Assembly (NCBI GenBank): GCA_033439265.1
Contig: JAVTVX010000009.1
Coordinates: 7,281,109 to 7,345,108 of the forward strand
DNA: 64,000 nucleotides
Direction of reading: 5' to 3'
Source of the DNA: Dillenia suffruticosa
Taxonomy: Eukaryota; Streptophyta; Magnoliopsida; Dilleniales; Dilleniaceae
Shown here piece by piece: positions 34,686-46,400 of this stretch (within the stretch, counting starts at the first letter, position 1; each line of letters starts with the position of its first letter). A program made the translations under genes and the position numbers. The notes below the pieces were generated by a model. It did not search any database. It had not been told where the DNA came from and saw nothing but the letters and a program-made list of their open reading frames with translations.

Positions 34686-35514
34686 CCTAAAAAGAGTTCA
34701 ATGGTTGCACGTTAGAACAAAATTTTGAATATTGTATATAACGAAAATAAACATGTGAGAGTTTGCCTGAATCAAACTTTAGTTATCGAATGTTTGTAGT
34801 TTATAACAAAAAAAATTGCACACTAGGAATTATAAAAAAAATTATTATACATTTGATAAACTTAATAATTATATACAATAATTCATAAATTATATATAAT
34901 TAATAAATATCTAAAACATTTATACATGACATATTTCACCAAAGAAAAATAAAAAACCTCAACACCAAAATATCAAAAACTGGTATTGAATCGTTGTTAG
35001 CAAGTGAGCACATCTTTACTATTAATTTACTCATTTGTTAAAAAGATTATGGGTTGTTTACCAATATATTGTGTTTTAATTAAAATTATTATTCTATCAT
35101 CATTTTTCTTTTTTATTTTTGAAACTAATGATTTTACATTTTTAGAATACAAAATCAAATTTTTTTTTATTTGTAATGCTTTTATTTTAAAAAATGATTT
35201 CATGATTTCCCATTTTGTGAGTACAAAATCATTGGAGAAGCTACACATGTCACAGGCACAACTCGTGGCCTCATGGTTCGCTGCCTATGGCTCATCGCTT
35301 GTGGATCGTCACTCATGACTCGTGTCTTGTCATCTATATTTCTTGACTTGCTGTTCACCCTACACTACATAACAATCCACACTAATTTATAAAACAACTA
35401 AAATACTGTCAATTCTATTTCATACAAAATAATCATACTCCAAATAATTATATTTTAAAATATCACAAAATAACCATATTTCACATTACAAGATAATTTC
35501 AATCCAAAATAAAT

Positions 35515-35900
35515 ATGCGCAACCAAAAAATCAACAATCAAAATATAACCAAATAATTTCAACCATGGGTACCAACAAACTTTAACCAAACAATTCAACC
35601 AAATACACATTACGTCTAAAATCTCAAATATCAAAACAATATATACTAATAACCAAAATATAACCAAACAACTTAAATTATAAATACTACCAATATTTAA
35701 CCAAACAATTTTAACCAAATATATATTACCCAAAAACCTCCACTATCAAAACAATATAAACCAACAAGAAAAATACAATCAAATATTTTTAACCACGACT
35801 ATTACCAAACTTCAACCAAACAATTTCAAACTAAACATACATCAACTCCAAAACATCCATTATCAAAACAACATAAACCAAACAATTTAAAGAAATTACA
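35515..35900. repeat. Degenerate ~115-bp tandem repeat
   Basis: The phrase TATCAAAACAATATAAACC recurs at about 35629, 35742 and 35858, each time near AACCAAACAATTT. This gives three to four diverged units with a period of 113-116 bp. It lies next to the transposase relic and could be part of the same element. Confidence 0.6.
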
Positions 35901-36313
35901 AAAAAATTTCATTAATAAAAAATTATGGATAGAAATTGAAATTATTGTTTATAAAATTTAAATGTAATACATGTTAAATGTTAAATCTATACTAAGTACC
36001 GCAAGAAGGTCGTCCAACATTACGTCGCAACTGGCGTTGATGGAAATACAAGCTGACCTATTAGGAGAAGGTGGAGGTATATCTAACATCCATTTCTTCC
36101 ACCGTAAAAATGTTAAATGCTACAAAATGCATATTCTCAAGATTATAGCATTACAAAACATAAAAAAGAAACATTATATAAACAAGGTAAAATTAAATGA
36201 TAAATTTATTTTGACTTACGATAAGCTTCATCTGTGTTACTGTCAACTGGAATCCCTGCTAATAACGATGAATGGGCCTACGAATATACATGCGGGTGAT
36301 TTGATGATATCAC

Positions 36314-37088
36314 TAGGGTTGGGTTAGACCCGAACAAAATCTGTGATCCGCCCAGCTCGAGTTAATTCATGTTTTTTGTTATACCAGGGTGGGTTCAAGT
36401 CACTAATTAAAAAACCCGAAATAACTTAATCTATTCGAATTAAACCGAATATATTTGTAAATATATTATAATTATAGAGAAAAACTGAAAATAGGGTAAA
36501 AAAATATTTTATAAGGACCATATATATATATATATATTTTTCTTAGAGTAAACCTAATCATTCATCTTTATGCCGTCTTCAACCCTATCTCTCTTCGACC
36601 ATCTCTATCTTTCAATATCATTCTAGTGGCTCAAATCCATCAACTAGTATGGTAAATGATCTTGCTTCATATTCTTTTTTCTCTGTACTTTAAATTTTTC
36701 CCGTTTCTTTTTATTTATCTTTATCACTGGTATTTTCGATTTCTATATAGAGCTCTCTTAAAAATTCAAAGTTTTTCAAATTTTTTTCCTTTTATTTTTT
36801 TTAATACTATATGTATAAGTCTCTTTGGAAAAAAAAATTCCCCTTTGAGTTCTATATAGCAAAAATAAAGATAAAAAATTTTCTTCTTTTTTCTATCTTT
36901 ACTAAAAAATAATATTTAAATATTATTTTAAATTTTTGGATGAAAACACAATTTTGGGTTCATTACCTGCCCGAATCTTAGTAATTTGCTCGGATTCGGG
37001 TTCAAGACAAAAAAATGTAACCCGCATACCTCAAGTTTAGGTTAAAATAGTGTGTTTGGGTTTGGGTACCCGACCTAATACAACCCTA
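36314..37088. mobile_element. hAT-type non-autonomous element, about 775 bp
   Basis: Inverted ends TAGGGTTGGGTTAG and the right end reading, in reverse, TAGGGTTGTATTAG are followed inward by CCCGAAC/GGGTAC-rich sequence. Flanks GATATCAC (36306-36313) and GATACCAT (37089-37096) agree at six of eight positions, consistent with an aged 8-bp target duplication. No transposase. The core is AT-rich. Confidence 0.55.
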
Positions 37089-37699
37089 GATACCATGCCA
37101 TATAGTCACTTGTCGTCATCGGTTCACCCAAAAACTCCTCTCCATCAATGATATGATATCGACAATTGGTTTACAACTGTAAGGGTACCAATAGTAGTAT
37201 TTTCTTGAATTACTGGCTGAAATTAACCTCCGCATGGCGTAAACAAAGTCTGTGATATATAAATAGTAGTTGAAGATTACTATTTCTCTCTATGGCTTGT
37301 ATTATATTGGACGCCTTATCAAATATCAAACACACTCCAAACTGATCACTAATGATCTGCACTCTCAAAATTTTCAAAAACCATACTCAACTCACAATAG
37401 TTTCCTCTTCAACAATAACAAAGCACAAAAAAAGAATGTGATCAACCGTATCTATTCCAACAATAATTAGAATTTTCTCTCTGCGTTTCCCATATTGAAA
37501 TGTCTTGTTAATATTAACTACTGGTTTACAATGTTTAAATGTAGCGATGTATGGTTTGAAGATTTAGAAAACTAAGAGAAAATCTTTTCATTAGACCACA
37601 ATATTAAAGTAAACCTCAACTCAACAATAGTCCTAGGATTACTTATCTACATGTCATCCATAAACTGGGGTAATAATATGTAAGAAGTCTCTCAATTAC

Positions 37700-38700
37700 T
37701 ATGCATCATTTCTATAGATTTTTTATGCCCCATCTAAGCCTTTTGTATGACAGGTTTACCCCATACAATTTCATATCTCCAACCATATCATACACTTTAC
37801 AATCAATATTCTCTTTTATATGGTTATTTATCAAACGATCCACCATATTGGAATCCATATTGAGGTGATCCCTTAAAGGTAATTCAGTGAAACAAATGTG
37901 TTTTATTTTCAATTTTGTAATTTCTTAGAGGCCGAACATGCTGCAAATAGTTATTGTCACAATACAATATACACATCACAAACTATATACCTAGAGAACT
38001 CTCATACACTTTAAAATACCTATACTCCCGCATCGAGCAGCACTTGATGAAATGTTGAACTTCCTCTTTGGAATTGAAAACTATCCCAACTTATAATTTC
38101 AAAGTACGATCATTATCCCATATTGTACGGTCATAGTCATTGTACTCATTAACCATCATTGTTCCTTTTCCTATAGTGTGTAGGAATGATATTTCATCTT
38201 CCTCTTCAACGACCCAATTTTTTTTTTCTACAATATTCTGCTCATCATCACTTTTAACCTTTGATTTGTTATCAACAAATGTTTTTATAGGATCTATCTC
38301 CTGCCTTTCATAGAGTCTACTGATACTAGACTTCCTATACTCACTTCATAGGTATAACTGATTCATGATGACCAGTCAAAGCAATATCATCTAGAATGAA
38401 TAGCTCATACTATAATCACTCATCTCCAATATTCTCACTTTTCAACATCTCTGTGAAAAAACCAAAATCTATCTCACCCCCAAAATCAGAACAATTTTGA
38501 GTTCAAGAAAAACTACTTGGATATCTGACACATTTTCTCTATCCCAACTTAAGCATCCGACCATGGATGGGCCAACATGTGTACTCAAAATTGTTTTTGT
38601 CTCTAAGAATAGTTCAACTACCATCAAACTTGAGATATATTTGGGGAGTGACAACATGTTCGATAGGAATTCATCATCCTCTATTTATAATACATAATAA
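37700..38700 (-). pseudogene. Decayed Mutator-like (MULE) transposase, N-terminal part
   Basis: Minus strand. A frame at about 37996-38087 reads GIVFNSKEEVQHFIKCCSM followed by REYRYFKVYESS, the N-terminal motif of MuDR-type transposases (V-G-F-S-KEE...K-Y). About 100-300 bp further on, another frame reads VDRLINNHIKENIDCKVYDM and GVNLSYKRLRWGIK, matching the family's region before the catalytic core. Upstream frames (38100-38650) are acidic, as in these proteins. Stops and frame changes separate the pieces, and no DDE core was found. Extent is approximate. Confidence 0.6.
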
Positions 38701-39044
38701 GAAAGAGACTGATCAAATCAAATAGGATATCTACATGTCATATTCAGTTTGAATTGTCTAGAATCTATCTCACTTTTGCGATACAAAATTTTTATAAACT
38801 TTTGCTATCTAATAGTATTATCAACCACAACACTTGTTTTTAGATTTATACTATATCGATACTCATTTTTAGCCCTACCAATTATACTCCTTTAGTAAAG
38901 CACTGATCTCGTATGGTTGTTACCCATATTCCTTTTTTCTATCAATTACAATAATAATCAATACATTATTAGAAATTTTAGAATTAATTTTAACAAATAT
39001 CAACAGCAATTATAATGCAAACTTTAAAATTAACTCTAATAGAA

Positions 39045-39736
39045 TATCAACAATAGAGTACCAGTAACAAATATAGTGCAAACCCCACATTATAATGTAT
39101 AGTGAGTTATAATTGATTTATAGTGATATATTTGCCACAAATTTTTTTTTTCCAAATGTATATGCACCAAAATTCTTTTTTTTTTTTGTGTGAATACAAA
39201 CCCTAAATTCAAATAAATAAAATATAAAATAGCATAAATGATTTGTAGAATATGAGAACAAACCCTAGATTTGCAAGAAAGTCTAGAGAACAAAACCTAA
39301 ATTTGCAAAAAACTCTAACATACATTCGAATAATCCTAGATTCGTTCTAACATGTTTGTGTATCTAACTTTAGAACTAAATCTAACAGAATATCAATAGT
39401 AGAGTATCAATAACAAAGATAGTGCAAACCTCACATTATAATGTATATTGAATTTTAATTGATTTATATTGATATATTTGCCACAAATTTTTTTTTCCAA
39501 ATGTATTTGTACCAAAATTCTTTTTTTTTTTTTTGTAAATACAAACCCTAAATTCAAACAAACAAAATATAAAATAGCAAAAATGATTTGTAAAATATGA
39601 GAACAAACCCTAGATTTACAAGAAAGTCTAGAAAACAAAACCTAAATTCACAAAAAACTCTAACATACATTCGAATAATCCTAAATTTGTTCTAACATGT
39701 TCCTGTATCAAACAAATTTTGCACAAATAGTTAAAA
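39045..39736. repeat. 346-bp tandem duplication
   Basis: 39045-39390 and 39391-39736 are direct repeats offset by 346 bp. Both contain ATATAGTGCAAACC-like starts, TTTGCCACAAATTTTTTTTT, AACAAACCCTAGATTT and AAAAACTCTAACATACATTC. Matching minus-strand open frames in the two copies are by-products. Confidence 0.8.
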
Positions 39737-40406
39737 AAAAAGAGAGGAAATTACTGAGTGGATAAGAGGAGAAGAGAACTTCTTGTCACGGAAGGAGAAA
39801 GAGAGAACCTTTTGTTGCAAAGCAAAGGAAAGCATCAAAGATGGAGGAAAGCATCAAAGATGGAGTTTTTAGTCGTGGAGGAGGCTAGGGTTCTATCGTG
39901 AAGAGATCATGGACGATTTAGGATTTCTACCCTAATGATTTCACACTCATAGAGTGTGAAACATTTATGCGAAATTAATACTTAAGGGAAAGAAAAACAA
40001 GAATAGTGTAATAATTTTAATTAAAAAATAATATTTTTGTAGAAAAACCAAAGATTAGAATACTTAACTTGGGATTATTTATTTAAAGATGGAATTAAAT
40101 AAAGTTGGCAGATAAAATAAAGATTTTAGTTCTTTTTTTAATTATTTAAGGAATAAATGTAAACGATGACCGATTAGATCAAATAAAGGTTTTAATTCCA
40201 AAATTTATTAACATAATTTTATTTTTATTTATAAAAAAAGTTCTATACTTTTAATAAAAATTTGTATTTTTTATATACGTAAATACATTTAATTTTATTT
40301 AAAAACTATATTAGAAGTAAAATTTTTAGGACGCATATAAACTCCGTGGACTCGAGCATATCTGATCTCGCATCCCATCCTCATCGCCGATTTCCAAAAA
40401 ACGCCG

Positions 40407-40413
40407 TATAAAA
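40407..40413 (+). promoter_or_regulatory. TATA box of the ZC3HC1-like gene
   Basis: TATAAAA lies 71 bp upstream of the ATG, a plausible distance for a short 5' UTR. The rest of 39740-40470 shows no gene. Confidence 0.45.
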
Positions 40414-40477
40414 TTCGGTCCAAAAATCAAACATCAAAACCTCTCATTTCCTCTCTCTCCCCAAAATCCAAACGAAA

Positions 40478-43400
40478 ATGGCAGAAGATCCTGAGAAACG
40501 ATTCCATTCAATCATGGACAAGCTCTTCTCCTCTCCTAAACCTATTCAAAGGTTCTCTCTCTCTCTCTCTCTGTCTCTCTCTCCCCCTCTAAAGGGTTTT
40601 AAAATTTGGATTCGGTGACTTTATTTTGGGTTGTGTTCATTGATTGTAGTTCACTTGAAGTTGAATCTTCAAGAGGTCAAAAGCGTTCTCTTTCTGGGGT
40701 GGCAAAATCGTCGTCAAAAGCAGAGGGTTCATCGGGGTCACCGACTCCGGTGTGCAGGCCATGGGACAGAGGTGACCTTATGAGGAGGTTGGCCACGTTC
40801 AAATCCATGACTTGGTTTGCCAAACCTAAGGTTTGATCAAATTATGTTCTGTTATATATCTGGTTAATTGTATACTTTTAGGATTGAAAATTTTCTGAAA
40901 ATGTTGGGTGTTGTGTGTGAATTGAGTGAAGAAAAGGAAATGATTAGGTCTTTTATGTTTCTTTTGAGTCTGCTTACTGATTTGGGTTTGTTTTGAGTCC
41001 TTTCAATATTTTGATATTTATTGGTTATTTGTTGCGGGGTGTGGGTGTCTGTGTCTGAACATGAGCTATTTCTTTGGCTACTTGGGTGGTTTTTGCGGGA
41101 CTAGTTGGGGTTTTGCATTCGTGTTATGGATTGTGTTATGTAACCTTGTCTTTTGAGTAGGGATTGCATTGGGGCAGGGCCAGTACTTTCCCTTCTCTGT
41201 CGTTCAAACCTCATTGAGAAAACTCCTTGCCCCATGCTACCTTTTAGTGTATCATATATATGATTTTAAAATATTTCCCCAAAAAGAAAAAATAGTCTCG
41301 ATACTAGAACATCTTCTTGGGAGCTAAAGGTCTGAGATGCTTGTGCTTAATATCACTACTAGAGATGCTTGATTCTCTGCAATAATTGTTTGAATGAAGT
41401 GCATAAATTGCAGAAATTGGTGGTGGGTAGATTAGGGTTACTGTATAAAAAATAGGCACTTAAGTTTATTTTTTTGACAATGATGCTTGTGCTTAGATCC
41501 TGTTACGCGAAAAATTCTACATAAAGTGGGTTCTGTCCAAAAAAAGAAAAAATTGAACAGTTGCCAAAATTTTATAGAACCTTTCAGGTATTGAAGAAAA
41601 ATGTGTCATGCCGAAAGTAGGTATCGGAGTGGCCCAAATGGAAGAGAGGATCCTAGCTTATTTTATCAGCGATAAAGAACGTTAAGGCAGCCAGTGACTG
41701 GAATCGGGATGATTGTGAAATATGAAAGTGTGGTCGCTTGATTTTTAGTGAAGAGATTAGGCTAAAATTATTCAGGGTGGGTAGATTAGGTTTATTGTAT
41801 ATCAAAAAGTGTGGGTAGTTTTGTAAAGCTATATATCAGGGAGGGGGATGCCAATATCCATCCTCGAAATAGTCCAATCAGGGAGTACCTGATCTCTGGT
41901 CAAGATGATTGAATTCTTGCGGGGAGGTTGCAAAATGGCATACTGCTTTTGAGCGTTACTTTTGTAGTGTCTTTTTTTTTAATAGATATTCTTAAGGGGT
42001 CATATTGAATAGAGACGTTTTGGTGGAAGGGGGTTGATTTTGATTAGAAGTATCATTTTATGAGGTGGAAACAGGGTAAGCCAAAACCAGAAGGTGGCCA
42101 TGCATGGAATAATGTGGTGCTAAAAAACATACCTTCTCGTGGGTAAATGGCTCTGTTATTATTGGCTATTATTATTATTATTTTTATTTTAAAAATTTTT
42201 TAGGGCTAGTCCGGAAAGGGTGGAGAGGGGACATACCCCCTGTGGATGTTACTACATAAAGGGCTTCCACCTGCTACACAATGTCCATTTTCAACAATTG
42301 CAAGTTGTACTCACTCCAAGTACTAGTTCCCAAACCAAGCATGTAGCGGATGTGATGGACTACTATCCCTTTGGTGGGGTTATGGTGATGGTGAGGGGCT
42401 TTCCAAATGGATAGCAGCTATGAACCTTTAGAACCATACTCTATGGTGTAAGGTGAACAAAGGTATGCTTGGTGGGGGGATTGGACAAGATGGGTAGGAC
42501 TCCTTTCTAGGATTACAATAATGCTTTTGTAACTAAAGGGAAACACGAAAGCTCTAGTTTACTGGGTAAGATTTGCCTATTCTCTTGTGGCACTTTTATG
42601 TTCCTATTGTATAATTTGCATCAAATTACCATGAGCGAGATGTTATAGCAAGTTACATTATATAGGGCTTTGTCTGCCAAATGTCTGTGTAATCAGTTAT
42701 CATGCTGTGAATCTCATGTTATCTTTTTCTGCATTCATGACTGTGGTTCAATATTTTTAATATCTGTTTGGAGTGCTGAGCTCCTCTTGGAAAGTTGGAG
42801 AAGTCTCTAGTAATAATTTTGAAAAAGCTTTGGATCTTCCATAGATGGCTCGATATTTTAGGAATAAGCTAAATGACAGTTTTCAACACATTTTGATAGA
42901 AAGAAATACTCCAATTTGCTGAGAGTAATTACTGCTCCCATTTTCATCCAATGGCATGAGTTCTTTATTTTGATTACTTTTAGCTTCCTTACGAACAATT
43001 ATAGTTGAAGAAGAATTTAATTGGTAATTGTGAAGAGCAATATGTGAATTGTTTTTCTTTAATGATATTACCCTCTTCTGGTGTATTCTCCTCTCTTGTT
43101 GGTAGATTCTTCTTTGTTGCTTAAAAGAACAAAAGAACTGCAAATGGATGTAAAATTCTATATGGTTGAAATGCAGCACCAACTGTAGCTGAATATGTTA
43201 TCACGAAGTATAAAGAAACATACTGTTTAGTGCACATCAAAAGATGTAAACATTATGCACCCAAAAAAATCACCATGTAAATTCCAAGCCATGCATCATT
43301 TAATAGGCAAATTTTAAACTAAAAAAAAACAAATTTACTATTACTAAGCAAGTAATGTGCAATGAATGTTAACATAGAAAAGGAAGGTGCATTTTACAAA

Positions 43401-46400
43401 TAAAATCAGTTCATTAACACATTGTGTGTAGTGGTTTCCACAAAGGGTATCAAGATAATGCAAGTTCTTTTACAACTTCGGAATCTTTACGTTCAATTAA
43501 ACAATTTAAACGTGTGGCTTGAAGGAAAAAATTTCTAACCCAGCATGTTGTAGTTATATCCATTTGCATGGTTCATCCTTTTTCCTGTTACATGTATATA
43601 AAGTATTAGGGCATGCTACATGGCACGTCTGACAAATATCCCTTTGCAAATTTATGTTATGCCTGTAGCTGGCAATCATATGCTTTTGCCATGTTACCTT
43701 CTGTACTCCATGTATTATCTGCCACTGTTATCGTTTACAAAATGGTGAGAAATGATAATTTTATGACTTTGTAGGCAGTAAGTGCAGTGAACTGTGCGAG
43801 AAGAGGCTGGGTCAATGTGGATACAGATACGATTGCTTGTGAAGCATGTGGAGCACGACTCTTCTTTTCCACCCCATCATCATGGCCACAACATCAAGGT
43901 GAATCTTGCACATTCTTCCTATCTATCTTGTGGTATATTATTTGGTACATACTATTTGATGCTTGACCCAGTTGAATTCCATGTTATTTATTATTGTTTT
44001 TTTGTGCAGTCGAAAAGGCAGCCTTGGTATTTAGCTTAAAGCTAGATAATGGTCACAAACTACTTTGCCCTTGGATTGATAATACTTGTGATGAGGGATT
44101 AGCTCAGTTTCCACCCACACCAGCTCCACTTTTAGTTGAGGGATATCGAGATCGTGCTGCTAAGCTCTTACAGCTTTCTGCACTGCCTATTATATCATCT
44201 TCAGCTATTGATTTTATGCAAAACCCTCAGTTGGAAACTTTTCTAACTCAATCGTCTTTGCCGGAGTTTGGCAACATATGCGCGGATGCTTCTAGAGCAG
44301 AGTACCTTAGCAGTGAATGTGAAGCACATGATGCTGCCTTATATAATCAGGTCTGATTATCTCCATCTTTTTCATCAGAATTCAGATGTACTTTTGGTCT
44401 GTCATTGTTATTATACTTGGAATTTTGCTATTGCAAATTTGTACTCAACGTGCTTAAGCTAGTTGCATATTCTAAGCCATTAGTACACATGTTTGACTTG
44501 TCAATGGCTGTGGATGAATTTTTAAATCCAGCAGATGTTCCTTAGATCCACTAATTTTGAATATACGTTACGGGGTGAGTATCTGTATGAGTATTTTCTT
44601 TTCTCCCTCATTCACCAATATGAATACTTTGTTGTTACTTAAGTTTCGGATGGCCTAGTTGGGTGCACCTCGGTGATCTTTGAAACAGCAGCAGGGCAGG
44701 CCAGGCATTGCATCTCGTGCCACAAAACATCTTTGGAAGCGCTTCTAATTCTTTTGAAATTTTGTTTTATGGTTGGTATTAGAGGAAAATCAACACTGGT
44801 TTTCTTGTCATTATCTTGGTTTCTGTCAGAGCTGTTGTTGATACACCAAGTGATATCATTTTTGTTTCTCCTTCCAGCACATTGATGACTTCTCATGTCC
44901 AACATGCAAGCCTTTTACATTTGTCATTTTTCATTCGTAGAAACCTGCCTGGCATGATTACTATATATATGTACATGTTTGGCACACTCAGGAATCTTCT
45001 TTAACATCTATTCTTTTTGTTTTTGTTCCTTTTCATTTTTGTTATTTATTTATTTAATTTAAAGCAGTTGTATGAGTAGTGTTGAAGTCTCAAAACACAT
45101 GCAGGCACAAAAACTCATAAGTCTGTGTGGCTGGGAACCTCGTGTGCTACCTTATATAGTTGAGTCCCAGGATCAAACAAATAAGCCTACCGAAGATGTC
45201 CATGATCCAAATTCACCACACTTAAGGGCAAATGGGCAGCATTCTAGCATTTGCGTCTACAGCTGTGGCTCAGATGAGAATATGGAGGCTAATGAGGACA
45301 CTGCAGTTTCCGATGGCTTAAAATTTGAAAAAAATTCTGTTGTCCTGGATTGTAAACTTTGTGGAGCAAGTGTTGGATTATGGGCATTTTCTACTGTGAA
45401 TCGGCCTCTAGAGTTGTTCAAGCTAGTTGGATATTCAGAAGGCAATGGCCAAAATGGTTCTGCTGACGGAGCTGAGAAGGTTGCTTTATCTGGGGCTTCT
45501 GTGACCCATGATTTAGGGATTGCAAATTATGTTACTACTCTGGATGGAAGTTCAAAACCTGTTTCAGACAGTGCTAAGTCATCAACTGCAAAATTATTGA
45601 GTTTAACAATTGCTGGCGGTCCTCCACCAGCGAAACAGAACTTCAGAGCAATGATAGCGTTGCCTATAATTGGTCAAAATTTGAGGGCTCGCTTTTCTTT
45701 GGATTCTGATTTTAGGAAACACATTTTGTCAAGTAAGCCATGTGATGCACAAGAAAATTCTGAATCTGATCCCCTGAACACGAATATAGTTCAGGAGGAT
45801 TGTATCTGCACACAAAATGCTCTACCTGAACAATTTGATCAGCCAGAATCAAACAATGCCTCAGCTAGTCAAGAGAAAAATGATGGAAGTAATGGTTCTA
45901 CAACTGATGATCAATTTCAAGAATTCAATGACACTAATGAAACAGGTGTTGTTCCGCAGGATACTCATCCTGAGGAAGATAAGGAGAGTAGACAGCATGT
46001 ATTACATGGCTCTGGCCAAAATGAGAAATTGTCTGAAATGCTTTCAGCTGATTCTACCAACAAAAGCACTCAGCAGACTCCAGGAAGTGGTATGGTAGAA
46101 TATCAGGTGGACAATTCAGCTAGCCATCATCTATCATCATCAGTTGCATCTTCTTTGGAAGCCAATAAGAGCATCACCCAGAAGGTAGATCCGATAAAAG
46201 GGAAAGACCATTCTGATGTCCGAGACATTACCCGTGAGATCAATGGGATCCCTGGGCAATTGCAGACCCCTGCAGGTAAGCAAAATTGGTAGCTCTTCTA
46301 TGTTTGCTTGTGTTTCATAGCATGCTAGATTTGGTTAATAACTAGAAATTGTTGTTTGTGGTTCTGTTATTTCATTAACTCAACTTTTGGTATCAGAAAT

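Larger units (their letters stand above)
30440..35400. other. Gene-free AT-rich block with SINEs
   Basis: No coding gene was recognised over about 5 kb. It contains several SINE copies listed separately and a long TA tract. The many small open frames have no recognisable domain and are products of low-complexity sequence. Confidence 0.5.

Noticed and set aside
35515..35900. CRISPR-like array because of regularly spaced repeats
   Set aside because: Plant nuclear context; the repeats are diverged, the spacers are themselves related, and the period is 115 bp. It is a degenerate tandem repeat.
39090..39638. Two similar small proteins starting MFSRLSCKSRVCSHILQI
   Set aside because: The similarity is due to the 346-bp DNA duplication. 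The frames cross poly-A/T runs, diverge after them and lack any family resemblance.
45072..45104. ATG at 45072 as the start of a separate 406-residue gene
   Set aside because: The first 11 codons lie before a clear CAG acceptor. The rest is exon 5 of the ZC3HC1-like gene in continuous phase.
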